DNA from: Epilithonimonas caeni DSM 17710
Lineage (GTDB): Bacteria; Bacteroidota; Bacteroidia; Flavobacteriales; Weeksellaceae
DNA: 64,000 nucleotides
Assembly: GCF_000426465.1 (NCBI RefSeq)
Contig: NZ_KE384527.1
Coordinates: 382,034-446,033, forward strand
Reading direction: 5' to 3'
A model generated the notes under the pieces. It was given only the letters and a program-made list of their open reading frames with translations, was not told the DNA's origin and searched no databases. This document shows positions 17,909-27,078 of this stretch, piece by piece (positions within the stretch are counted from its first letter, which is position 1; the number at the start of each line of letters is the position of its first letter). The translations under genes were made by a program, and so were the position numbers.

Positions 17909-17916
17909 CAAAAATA
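17909..17916 (-). promoter_or_regulatory. -7 box (TATTTTTG) for paralogue B
   Basis: TAnnTTTG match 14 nt upstream of the TTG start at 17894, mirroring the arrangement at paralogue A. Confidence 0.5.
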
Positions 17917-18045
17917 AATTTAATTTCAACTGATAAAATAGATTTAACCAGCATTAACTTTTTTATGAAGAATTAACAAAATAGGACTTAAAACCTATTT
18001 TTTAATCTTTTTTAAAACACTAACTTTACGCAAATTTCTATGTAG

Positions 18046-21000
18046 ATGTATTTAGTTTTCGATACCGAAACCACTGGTTTACCCAAAAATTTCAACGCTC
18101 CGCTTTCAGATTCAGACAATTGGCCGAGAATGGTCCAGATCGCCTGGCAGATCCACGATGATAATGGAAACCTGATCGAAAATCAAGATTATATCATCAA
18201 ACCGGAAGGTTATGATATCCCTTTCAATGCTGCAAGAATCCACGGCATTACGACGAAAATCGCAAACGAGGAAGGCCGTGATCTGGAAGAGATTTTGGTT
18301 GAATTTTCTAAGGCTTTGGAAAATGTAAAAGTCGTTTCCGGACACAATGTAGAATTTGATTACAACATCGTTGGCGCAGAATTTTACCGAAAAAACATAA
18401 AAGATAATCTTCAGGAAAAACCAAAAGCCGATACAATGATACTTGGAACAGATTATTGTAAACTGGAAGGCGGACGAGGCGGAAAATATAAATCTCCAAA
18501 ACTAGAAGAACTTTACGAAAAACTCTACGGACACAAATTCGATGAAGCGCATAATGCGGCAGCCGATGTGAATGCAACAGCGCAAGTTTTCTTCGAAATG
18601 ATGAGAATTGGCGTAATCCCAACTGAAGTTTTGAAAATCAACGAAGCTCAATTAAGAGAATTTCAATCGCTCCATCCGGATCCGATAAAACCATTCGGAA
18701 TTGTCATCAGAAGGCAAGTCGCGAGTTTCAATAATAAAAAGAAGCAAGTTGACATTACGAACATTGATGAGATCGATCTGGGTAAATATTTCCATTTTGA
18801 CAATCACAGTGTTTTCTCGACTTTGACTGCGACTACGAATATCAATGACCTCATCAAAAAAGCTAAAGATGATAATTTCTCGGCTGTAGGTATTGTTGAT
18901 ATTGGAAATATGATGGGCGCTTTCAAATTTGTTACGGCGGTCGAGGCAGCTAATTCAGCAGTCACAAAAAAGCATAAAGAATATTTGGCAAGAAAAGCTG
19001 AGGCAGAAGAAAAAGGCGAGGAATTCAATGAAGAAGAGCCAGATTCCAATCAGCTGATTCCAATTGTAGGTTCAGAATTTTATATTTCGGACAGATACGA
19101 GCAAAAACAATTTACCAAAGACGATCCGGACAGACGGACACAGGTTGTTTTGCTCGCAAAAGATTTCGACGGTTATAAAAATTTGGTCAAATTATCAAGT
19201 ATCGGCTTCCAGAAGGGATTTTATTTCGGAGTTCCGAGAATCAGCAGAGAGTTGATCGCACAATATAAAGAAGGATTGATTGCTTTGACATCCGGAATCA
19301 ATGGCGACATTCCCAGCACAATCCTGAACATCGGAGAACAAAAGGGGGAAGAATTGTTCCAATGGTGGAAAGAGGAATTTGGCGACGATTTTTACGTTCA
19401 GATCCAAAATCATAATCTGCCGGAAGAGGAGCATTTGAATGAGGTGCTACTCCAATTTGCGGACAAGTACAATGTAAAGATCCTCGCTCAGAATGAAACT
19501 TTTTATACAGATAAAAGCGATGCGAATATTCAGGATATTTTAGCTTGCATCAAAGACGGCGAAAAATTATCAACGCCTATCGGAAAAGGATTCGGCAAAA
19601 GAAAAGGTCTGACTACTGATGAATATTATATTAAAAATGCGGAAGAACTGAAAGCTGCTTTTCTCGCTTATCCGGATGCTTTCGAAGCATATGATGAGTT
19701 TTTGGCAAAATTCAAACCCTATACCTTGAAGCGTGATGTATTGCTTCCTAAGTTTGATATTCCTGCAGAATTCATTAATCCGGAAGATGATATCGATGGC
19801 GGAAAACGAGGCGAGATGGCTTATCTAACGCATTTGACCTATGAAGGAGCAAACAAAAGATATAAGGAAACAGGAATCACTCCTGAAATAAAAGAACGTT
19901 TGGATTTTGAACTGGAAGTTATTGCCAACACTGGATATCCGGGTTATTTCCTGATCGTTCAGGATTTCTGTAACGAGGCCAGGAAAATGGGCGTTTGGGT
20001 CGGTCCCGGCCGTGGTTCGGCGGCAGGTTCGGCTGTTGCTTACTGCATCGGAATCACTAATGTCGATCCCATAAAATATGATCTACTTTTCGAGAGATTC
20101 TTGAATCCGGAAAGGGTCTCTATGCCTGATATCGATATCGATTTTGATGATGAAGGCCGTGATAAGATCATCAAATGGGTGGTTGAAAAATATGGTCAGG
20201 AGCAAGTGGCACAGATCATCACCTATTCAGTTTTAGGAGGAAAATCGGCAATTAAAGACGCTGGGCGGGTTCTGGATGTTTCGATTCCGGAAACCAATAT
20301 GATTGCAAAATTAATTCCGCCAAGCCCGGGAATGAATATTGCCAAAGCCCTTTCAAAATACGATAAACTGAAACCTGAAGACCAGCAATTGGTGGATGAA
20401 ATGAAAGCCATTCTTGCAGACCAAAATGACTCCAGATTTTCGGTTTTGGATAGTGCCAAGAAAATGGAAGGCTGTATCAGGAATACAGGAATCCATGCTT
20501 GTGGTGTGATCATCACGCCGGAACCTGTGAGCAATCTGGTTCCGATTACAATTGCAGCGAAAGATGCAGATATTTTAGTCTCTCAGTTCGATAACTCGGT
20601 GGCGGAAGATGCCGGTCTTTTGAAAATGGATTTCCTGGGATTAAGAACCTTGACCATTATAAAAGACGCTGTAAAGCTCGTCAAAGAACGTCACGGAATC
20701 GACATCGACCCAGATGCAATTCCGCTTGACGATGCAAAGACCTATCAATTATTCAAGGACGGAAGAACTATCGGGATCTTCCAATATGAAAGTCCCGGAA
20801 TGCAAAAATATATGCGCGAACTGAAACCAACGGTTTTTGCCGATCTAATCGCCATGAACGCATTATACCGGCCAGGTCCTATAAAATATATCCCGAACTT
20901 CATTAATAGAAAACACGGAACTGAGGAAATCATTTACGACTTGCCGGAACTTGAGGAATATCTGGAAGAAACCTACGGAATTACGGTTTATCAGGAACAG

Positions 21001-22701
21001 GTAATGCTTCTGTCTCAAAAACTCGCCAATTTTACAAAAGGTGAAGCCGATACTTTGAGAAAAGCGATGGGTAAAAAACAGATCGATGTCCTTAATAAAA
21101 TGTACCCGAAATTCATTGAAGGTGGAAGGAAGAACAACCTCAACGAAGAACGATTAGAAAAAATATGGAATGACTGGAAAGCCTTTGCAGAATATGCTTT
21201 CAACAAATCCCACTCGACTTGTTACGCCTGGATCGCTTATCAAACCGCTTACTTAAAAGCCAATTATCCCGCTGAATATATGGCAAGTGTAATGAGCAAC
21301 AATATTAACAACACCGCTTCTATCACAATGTTTATGGAAGATTGCAAAGCGATTGGTGTGGATGTTTTGGGACCCGATGTAAATGAATCCCAGTACAAAT
21401 TTTCTGTAAATGAGAAAGGGCAAATCCGTTTTGGGCTGGGTGCAATCAAAGGAATTGGAGAAGGACCAAGTGAAGCAATTACCAAAACCAGAGAAAATGG
21501 AAGATATAAAAACATCTATGATTTCTTTGAAAGGATTCCGCCTTCACAAGTCAATAAAAGAGTTGCTGAAAGCTTGATCATTGCTGGTGCTTTTGATGAA
21601 CTGGATTCTTATCACAGGGGGCAATATTTCGACATCGACCAATCTGGAAGAACCAATATTGAAAGACTTTCTAGATATGGGCAAAGTTTTCAGGACAGCA
21701 AAAATGAGATGGAAAATTCGCTTTTTGCAGATTTTGCTGAGGAAGTTCAGATTGAACAACCAAAATTAGCGCCATGTGCGGAATGGCCAAATATGCACAA
21801 ACTGAATAAAGAAAAAGAAATCATCGGTTTCTACCTTTCTGCACATCCATTAGATGAGTTTAAATACCAATTCCAATTTATGCAGGGCGTTCTTTCCAAA
21901 AAAGCAGTTCTGGAAGAAAAAAGAGATGACCTGCCTGTTCTGGAAGAAGTCGCGCCAATTTTAGAAAAAGATAGCAATCCAGACGAAGAAGTTCCGGATA
22001 TTGTAGTTTCTGACGATTCGGGATTAGAGGAAGAAATTATCGAAGAGTCTACGAAAAAGGTAGAACCAAAAGGGAATTTCAACTTCCTGAATCTTGATGA
22101 GGTGGAGGCTTTCAAGGATTTGGCTTTCCCTACAAAAACGCCAGAACTTTTTGAAGAAAAGAAAAGCTGGAAAGACAAAATGAATGAAAAAGACAATACC
22201 AAAGAATATACCGTCGCCGGACTCATTACAGAATATAGAGTCGCAGACGGTTTCCGAAGTGGTGAAAAAGTAGCCTTCGTGATGTTGGAAGATTACACCG
22301 GCTCCTACTCTTTCCGTTTGGGAGACAGAGATTATATGCGGTTGAAAGACAAATTGGAAGTTCAGAGATTTGTCATTATGAAGATCAAGTACTCTCAAGG
22401 AAAAGATGGACGCGTATTTGTAAACGTAAACGAGGTCCTTGAACTGAAAGAAGCTTTTGACAGGTTTGCGAAAAGTTTGTCAATTGTTGTTCCATTAGAT
22501 TCTCTGAGAAAGACGGATATTGAATTCTTCAGAGAAAATATCATTCAGAATCAAGGCGAGCAAAAGCTCAATTTCTTTATCAAGAATCCGGAAGACCAAT
22601 CTGTTTTGGAAGTTGTATCAATGCAGCACAAGATCAATATCAATGAAAATCTTTTGGAGGTGATCCATCAAATAAATAATTATGAAGTTTTTCTGAATTA
22701 A
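18046..22701 (+). CDS. dnaE: DNA polymerase III alpha subunit with fused N-terminal DnaQ-type 3'-5' exonuclease
   Basis: 1551 aa, about 400 longer than E. coli DnaE. Residues 1-185 are a DEDDh exonuclease: D6 and E8 (DTETTG), D105 (GHNVEFDYNI), H169 and D174 (EAHNAAADVNAT). A PHP domain follows (about 245-530) whose first motif reads HFDNHS (H250, D252, H254), lacking the usual HxH. The polymerase core has VGPGRGSAAGS, D695 and D697 in PDIDIDF, and D862 in LLKMDFLGLRTL. A helix-hairpin-helix region, an acidic linker (about 1300-1390) and an OB-fold (KEYTVAGLITEYRVADG onward) complete it. It is the chromosomal replicase with proofreading in cis. Monocistronic with a strong terminator. Confidence 0.96.
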   Translation: MYLVFDTETTGLPKNFNAPLSDSDNWPRMVQIAWQIHDDNGNLIENQDYIIKPEGYDIPFNAARIHGITTKIANEEGRDLEEILVEFSKALENVKVVSGHNVEFDYNIVGAEFYRKNIKDNLQEKPKADTMILGTDYCKLEGGRGGKYKSPKLEELYEKLYGHKFDEAHNAAADVNATAQVFFEMMRIGVIPTEVLKINEAQLREFQSLHPDPIKPFGIVIRRQVASFNNKKKQVDITNIDEIDLGKYFHFDNHSVFSTLTATTNINDLIKKAKDDNFSAVGIVDIGNMMGAFKFVTAVEAANSAVTKKHKEYLARKAEAEEKGEEFNEEEPDSNQLIPIVGSEFYISDRYEQKQFTKDDPDRRTQVVLLAKDFDGYKNLVKLSSIGFQKGFYFGVPRISRELIAQYKEGLIALTSGINGDIPSTILNIGEQKGEELFQWWKEEFGDDFYVQIQNHNLPEEEHLNEVLLQFADKYNVKILAQNETFYTDKSDANIQDILACIKDGEKLSTPIGKGFGKRKGLTTDEYYIKNAEELKAAFLAYPDAFEAYDEFLAKFKPYTLKRDVLLPKFDIPAEFINPEDDIDGGKRGEMAYLTHLTYEGANKRYKETGITPEIKERLDFELEVIANTGYPGYFLIVQDFCNEARKMGVWVGPGRGSAAGSAVAYCIGITNVDPIKYDLLFERFLNPERVSMPDIDIDFDDEGRDKIIKWVVEKYGQEQVAQIITYSVLGGKSAIKDAGRVLDVSIPETNMIAKLIPPSPGMNIAKALSKYDKLKPEDQQLVDEMKAILADQNDSRFSVLDSAKKMEGCIRNTGIHACGVIITPEPVSNLVPITIAAKDADILVSQFDNSVAEDAGLLKMDFLGLRTLTIIKDAVKLVKERHGIDIDPDAIPLDDAKTYQLFKDGRTIGIFQYESPGMQKYMRELKPTVFADLIAMNALYRPGPIKYIPNFINRKHGTEEIIYDLPELEEYLEETYGITVYQEQVMLLSQKLANFTKGEADTLRKAMGKKQIDVLNKMYPKFIEGGRKNNLNEERLEKIWNDWKAFAEYAFNKSHSTCYAWIAYQTAYLKANYPAEYMASVMSNNINNTASITMFMEDCKAIGVDVLGPDVNESQYKFSVNEKGQIRFGLGAIKGIGEGPSEAITKTRENGRYKNIYDFFERIPPSQVNKRVAESLIIAGAFDELDSYHRGQYFDIDQSGRTNIERLSRYGQSFQDSKNEMENSLFADFAEEVQIEQPKLAPCAEWPNMHKLNKEKEIIGFYLSAHPLDEFKYQFQFMQGVLSKKAVLEEKRDDLPVLEEVAPILEKDSNPDEEVPDIVVSDDSGLEEEIIEESTKKVEPKGNFNFLNLDEVEAFKDLAFPTKTPELFEEKKSWKDKMNEKDNTKEYTVAGLITEYRVADGFRSGEKVAFVMLEDYTGSYSFRLGDRDYMRLKDKLEVQRFVIMKIKYSQGKDGRVFVNVNEVLELKEAFDRFAKSLSIVVPLDSLRKTDIEFFRENIIQNQGEQKLNFFIKNPEDQSVLEVVSMQHKININENLLEVIHQINNYEVFLN

Positions 22702-22736
22702 ACCGAAATTGTCACTAATCACGAAAAAAATTCAAT

Positions 22737-22777
22737 AAAAAAAATCTATTTAATTAATTTTAAATAGATTTTTTTTC
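22737..22777 (+). terminator. terminator of dnaE
   Basis: AAAAAAATCTATTTAA / TTAAATAGATTTTTTTT hairpin with a long T-run, about 35 bp after the stop. Confidence 0.85.
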
Positions 22778-22873
22778 GAAGGAAAAGAGTTGTTAATTAT
22801 GGAAAAACAACAATTTGACGAAAAAAAATAAATTAAAACCAAATTATAATGCTAAAAATTACAAATAAAATAC

Positions 22874-22881
22874 TATATTTG
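22874..22881 (+). promoter_or_regulatory. -7 box (TATATTTG) of GEVED gene 1
   Basis: TAnnTTTG match 25 bp before the ATG at 22907; no clear -33 TTG. Confidence 0.55.
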
Positions 22882-22906
22882 TTTCAATTATAAAAATTAA
22901 ATAATT

Positions 22907-24457
22907 ATGAAGAAATTTTTACTTTCGTGCTCATTAGCACTTGGAATTGGAGCAAATGCCCAATACAACTACACAGCAGACCCTACTACGGATGCTAATT
23001 TGATTTATTTTGCTGCTACTCCCACAACAACTACTGGTTGTGTTGGCGGAGGCCTTTCACAAACAGGTAATGCCACCAATACGCAAATTGGCGCAGGTAT
23101 CAACCTAACTACCCTAACTGATAGCGATCCTTCGCAAACTAACAACGGACAAGCTGCTACGATTACACTTTCTTACAAGAAAACAGGAACTGGTGCAGGT
23201 ACTTTATACCTAGTATATTTCGACACAGATGCCGGCGGAACTACCTGGGGAGTTAATACTATCGCAAGTGCTTCAATAACATCCAGTACAGTAACAACAT
23301 GTACAACTCTAACAGGAACAATACCCGCTGGAACACTGAAGCTGGACGGCTCTAAAGATTATGCTTATGGATATTTCTTTGTTAGAAGTTCTGGAAGCTC
23401 AACAATTGTAACTGCTGATTATAAAATTGTTCAGAACGTTGTAACTACCGCACCTTCATGTACAACTATTACATCTCCTACCAATGGCTCTGTCATATCA
23501 GCTGGGCAACCATCAATAACATGGACAGCGGCACCTACTGCAATAGATTACAAATTAACAATTGGTACCACTTCTGGAGGAAGTGAAGTATTCAATGGAA
23601 CAGTAAGTGGCACCTCATATGCTTTCCCTGCGACTGTAAATACAACATATTATGCCAAAGTAGTACCATCTAACCTATCTGGTGACGCTACGGGATGTAC
23701 AGAGATAACATTCAGTACAAACAATACGGTTTCATATTGTACAGCCAGCGGACCTGCAAGCGCACAATACGACAAAATAACCAATGTCACCTTTGCCAAC
23801 ATCAACAACACCTCTCCAGGAAGCACAACGCCTTACCCTCCAGGATACGAAGACTTTACTTCTGTTGTTGGTAATGTAAATAAGGAAAGTACCTATGGTC
23901 TTGTTGTGAAATCGGATAGAGTTTATGCCGGGGATGTTATCCGTGCATTCATAGATTACAATAATAATGGAACTTTTGGTGATGCTGGAGAATTAGTCGC
24001 TACGATCAACGTTACAGCAAATTCAACCACATACACTAGTGCAACTACTAATATTGCTATTCCTGCAACAGCAACAGAAGGAACAACACGTATGAGAGTA
24101 CTGATTTATGACAGTACTGCAACGTTCGCTTCAACTTTAGCCACAACAGGTTGCGGAACTGCCACTTATGGACAAGTTGAAGATTACACTTTAAATATTG
24201 CTGGCCCAGTAATGGCTGTTTCAGATGTAAACAAAGGAGGAGTGACAGTATATCCAAACCCGTTCACTGATGTCCTTAAAATTTCTGATGTGAAAGGCGT
24301 GAAATCAGTTTCTATAAATGACGTATCAGGAAGAGAAGTTAAGTCACTTGCTCCGGCAGCTGAACTTAATCTTTCTAACTTGAAAGCAGGATTATACATT
24401 GTAAACCTTAAAATGGAAGATGGAAGCGTAAAAACTTTCAAGGCAATCAAAAAATAA
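22907..24457 (+). CDS. GEVED-domain T9SS surface protein 1
   Basis: 516 aa. Signal peptide MKKFLLSCSLALGIGANAQ. An N-terminal beta domain (about 20-180) is followed by an Ig/FN3-like module (about 184-275, with YKLTIGTTSGGSEVFNGT) and a GEVED domain (about 278-430, ending CGTATYGQVEDYTLNI, with IDYNNNGTFGDAGE as a calcium-loop-like Asp/Asn stretch). The T9SS type A domain begins at VTVYPNPFTDVLKISDVKG and ends VKTFKAIKK. Expected at the cell surface; ligand unknown. First of four tandem paralogues with nearly identical signal peptides and C-terminal domains. Confidence 0.88.
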   Translation: MKKFLLSCSLALGIGANAQYNYTADPTTDANLIYFAATPTTTTGCVGGGLSQTGNATNTQIGAGINLTTLTDSDPSQTNNGQAATITLSYKKTGTGAGTLYLVYFDTDAGGTTWGVNTIASASITSSTVTTCTTLTGTIPAGTLKLDGSKDYAYGYFFVRSSGSSTIVTADYKIVQNVVTTAPSCTTITSPTNGSVISAGQPSITWTAAPTAIDYKLTIGTTSGGSEVFNGTVSGTSYAFPATVNTTYYAKVVPSNLSGDATGCTEITFSTNNTVSYCTASGPASAQYDKITNVTFANINNTSPGSTTPYPPGYEDFTSVVGNVNKESTYGLVVKSDRVYAGDVIRAFIDYNNNGTFGDAGELVATINVTANSTTYTSATTNIAIPATATEGTTRMRVLIYDSTATFASTLATTGCGTATYGQVEDYTLNIAGPVMAVSDVNKGGVTVYPNPFTDVLKISDVKGVKSVSINDVSGREVKSLAPAAELNLSNLKAGLYIVNLKMEDGSVKTFKAIKK

Positions 24458-24478
24458 TTTTTAAATCACTTTATACTT

Positions 24479-24504
24479 AAACCGCTCATTCGAGCGGTTT
24501 TTTT
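24479..24504 (+). terminator. terminator of GEVED gene 1
   Basis: AAACCGCTC ATTC GAGCGGTTT followed by T-run. Confidence 0.88.
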
Positions 24505-24601
24505 ATTAATGAAACCCAATAAATTTATCGTAATTATACACATATAGTTAATTGAATAAAAAAAACACAACATATAAGTAAAATTTATTAAAAATAATCA
24601 T

Positions 24602-24609
24602 TAGTTTTG
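24602..24609 (+). promoter_or_regulatory. -7 box (TAGTTTTG) of GEVED gene 2
   Basis: TAnnTTTG match 25 bp before the ATG at 24635, the same spacing as for gene 1. Confidence 0.55.
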
Positions 24610-24634
24610 CGATAAGTTAAATAATTAAATAATT

Positions 24635-26929
24635 ATGAAGAAATTTTTACTTTCGTGCTGCCTAGCACTTGGTATTGGAGCAAATGCTCAAATTACCTAC
24701 AATGCAGATTTTGAAGATGCAGGAACTCCCGGTTACTCAACTACGCTGTATGGACAGTTTGGTGGAGGGTCCAGAACAGCTGCGGCCGCATGTAACGGAG
24801 CCTATGGCGGACAGTTAGCCATTAGCGCCACATATGCCCAAACAGGTTATATGGTAATATTGAATAATATTACGGGACAAACAAATAACGGACAAGCTGT
24901 AACTGTAACAGCCGGTTATAAAAAAGCCGCTGGAGCCGTTGGAACGTTAAGCATCGCATATATGGTACAAGACCCTGCAACTTCAACCTGGTCAGTTTAT
25001 CCAGTAGGAACTGCAGCATCATTAACAAGTGCAGCGGTTACAACCTGCTCCACATTAAGCGCTACAATTCCGTCAGGAGCTTTACAACCCGACAAAACAA
25101 CCGCAATTGGTGTTTGGTTTGTTAGATCTTCCGGAAGTGGAAACGTGTATGTTGACGACATTAATTTCCAACAAGCTACAGTTACAACTGCACCTGCTTG
25201 TACAACATTAACCACTCCTGTTAATGAATCTACAGTTTCCGCAGGGAACAGCGTATTTACATGGCCAACTGTTGCAACAGCTGTAAATTACAAATTATCA
25301 GTCGGTACAACGCCTGGAGGTTCTGATGTTTTGAGTACTACAGTTGCCGGAAACTCTTTAAATGTATCTTTACCTCCAAGTTCAACCTTATATGCTAAAG
25401 TTACACCTACAAATTCAGTTGGCGATGCAACAGGTTGTACAGAAATCACATTCAATACCAATAGTACAATTTCATATTGTGGACCGATCACCGCATCATC
25501 CACTGTATATCCAATATCATCGGTTACATTTAACGGCACCACAAAAACATCCGCTGCAACAACCGGAGGTCCAGCGTATGAAGATTACACAAGCACTGTT
25601 TTCAACGCAACTGTTGGTACTTCATATCCAATTTCCGTAACAGGAACAGGAGCTGCTGGAAACAGATTTGGAATGACAGTATTTGTTGACTGGAATGGCG
25701 ATGGTGATTTTAATGATGCAAGCGAACAATATTTTACCACTTCACCTTTTGTAGGAAATAATATCGCTACAAATGTTTTAGCTGGAAACATACTTGTCCC
25801 TGCTAATACTACAGCCGGAAACAAGAGAATGAGAATAAAATACAACTTCAACTCTTCTACGACAGCTATAACCCCAGCATTATCAGACCCTTGTGCGAAT
25901 ATGGGCAACGGGCAAGTGGAAGATTACATCATTTCTGTAACAATACCTACCACAGCACCTACGTGTACAACGCTTGCCTCTCCAGCTAATGGAGCAACCA
26001 ATGTGACTCCAAACCCAGCCGTATTGACATGGAATGGTGTTGAAGGAGCAAGTGGCTATAAACTTTACATCGGAACCACGTCCGGAGGAACAGATATTGC
26101 AAATGGAACTCTTGTTTCTACACCAACGTACAGCACAGTTTTAGCTTCTAATATAACTTATTATGTGAAAATTGTCCCTACAAACAGTATCGGAGATGCT
26201 ACCGGTTGTACAGAAACATCTTTCACAACAGGTGCAGCAGTTTATTGTACTGCAAGTGCAACCAATGTCAGCACTTCTTTTGAGAAAATCGCTAACGTAA
26301 CTTTTGCAGATATAAACAATAGCTCTACAGTATTTACTGGTTATTCAGACTATACTTCAGTTACAGGTAATGTAACAAAAGGTAATGCTTATACATTCAC
26401 AGCTACTGGAAATGCAAACGCCTGGACAAGTGACATTGTGTTAGTATGGATTGATTATAATAAAGATGGCGTTTTTGATAATACTACAGAATTAGTATTG
26501 ACATCAGCTATTGGAGTTGGTCCATGGACAGGTAGCATTACTATCCCTACAGATGCAGCAACAGGGACTACACGTATGAGAGTTCGTTTATCAGACTCTT
26601 CAACTGGTCACAATGCTCTTCCTTGTGGAACATCTACTTATGGAGAAGTTGAAGATTACACACTCAACATTACTGGCCCTACAATGGCTGTGTCAGATTT
26701 AAGCAAATCAAACATATCTGTTTATCCTAACCCATTCACAGATATACTTAAGATCTCTGATATAAAAGGAGTGAAATCTATCTCTATAAATGACGTATCC
26801 GGAAGACAAATTAAAACATTGTCCCCATCTGTGGAAATCAACTTATCCAATCTTAGACAAGGATTGTATATTGTTAATCTTCATATGGAAGACGGAAGTG
26901 TGAAATCTTTCAAAACAATCAAGAAATAA
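24635..26929 (+). CDS. GEVED-domain T9SS surface protein 2 (two GEVED modules)
   Basis: 764 aa. Signal peptide MKKFLLSCCLALGIGANAQ, nearly identical to that of gene 1. Order: N-terminal beta domain (about 20-185), Ig/FN3-like module (about 186-282), GEVED domain (about 283-430, MGNGQVEDYIISV), second FN3-like module (about 440-535, YKLYIGTTSGGTDIANGT), second GEVED domain (about 538-675, STYGEVEDYTLNI), then T9SS type A domain from ISVYPNPFTDILKISDIKG. The extra FN3-GEVED pair makes it the longest of the cluster and suggests growth by module duplication. Surface exposed; function unknown. Confidence 0.88.
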   Translation: MKKFLLSCCLALGIGANAQITYNADFEDAGTPGYSTTLYGQFGGGSRTAAAACNGAYGGQLAISATYAQTGYMVILNNITGQTNNGQAVTVTAGYKKAAGAVGTLSIAYMVQDPATSTWSVYPVGTAASLTSAAVTTCSTLSATIPSGALQPDKTTAIGVWFVRSSGSGNVYVDDINFQQATVTTAPACTTLTTPVNESTVSAGNSVFTWPTVATAVNYKLSVGTTPGGSDVLSTTVAGNSLNVSLPPSSTLYAKVTPTNSVGDATGCTEITFNTNSTISYCGPITASSTVYPISSVTFNGTTKTSAATTGGPAYEDYTSTVFNATVGTSYPISVTGTGAAGNRFGMTVFVDWNGDGDFNDASEQYFTTSPFVGNNIATNVLAGNILVPANTTAGNKRMRIKYNFNSSTTAITPALSDPCANMGNGQVEDYIISVTIPTTAPTCTTLASPANGATNVTPNPAVLTWNGVEGASGYKLYIGTTSGGTDIANGTLVSTPTYSTVLASNITYYVKIVPTNSIGDATGCTETSFTTGAAVYCTASATNVSTSFEKIANVTFADINNSSTVFTGYSDYTSVTGNVTKGNAYTFTATGNANAWTSDIVLVWIDYNKDGVFDNTTELVLTSAIGVGPWTGSITIPTDAATGTTRMRVRLSDSSTGHNALPCGTSTYGEVEDYTLNITGPTMAVSDLSKSNISVYPNPFTDILKISDIKGVKSISINDVSGRQIKTLSPSVEINLSNLRQGLYIVNLHMEDGSVKSFKTIKK

Positions 26930-26952
26930 AAATTTCTTAATCTAATTAATAA

Positions 26953-26982
26953 CAAAAAGCCACTCAATAGAGTGGCTTTTTG
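26953..26982 (+). terminator. terminator of GEVED gene 2
   Basis: CAAAAAGCCACTC / GAGTGGCTTTTTG hairpin with T-run. Confidence 0.85.
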
Positions 26983-27043
26983 TTATTAATAAGCATTATT
27001 GCATTTTAATGTTAATATGCTTTCTCAAAAAGAAAAAAAACTT

Positions 27044-27051
27044 TATATTCG
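27044..27051 (+). promoter_or_regulatory. -7-like box (TATATTCG) of GEVED gene 3
   Basis: One mismatch to TAnnTTTG, 27 bp before the ATG, the same place as in the two upstream paralogues. Confidence 0.4.
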
Positions 27052-27078
27052 TATCAGTTTTAAATAAATTTATTAAAT

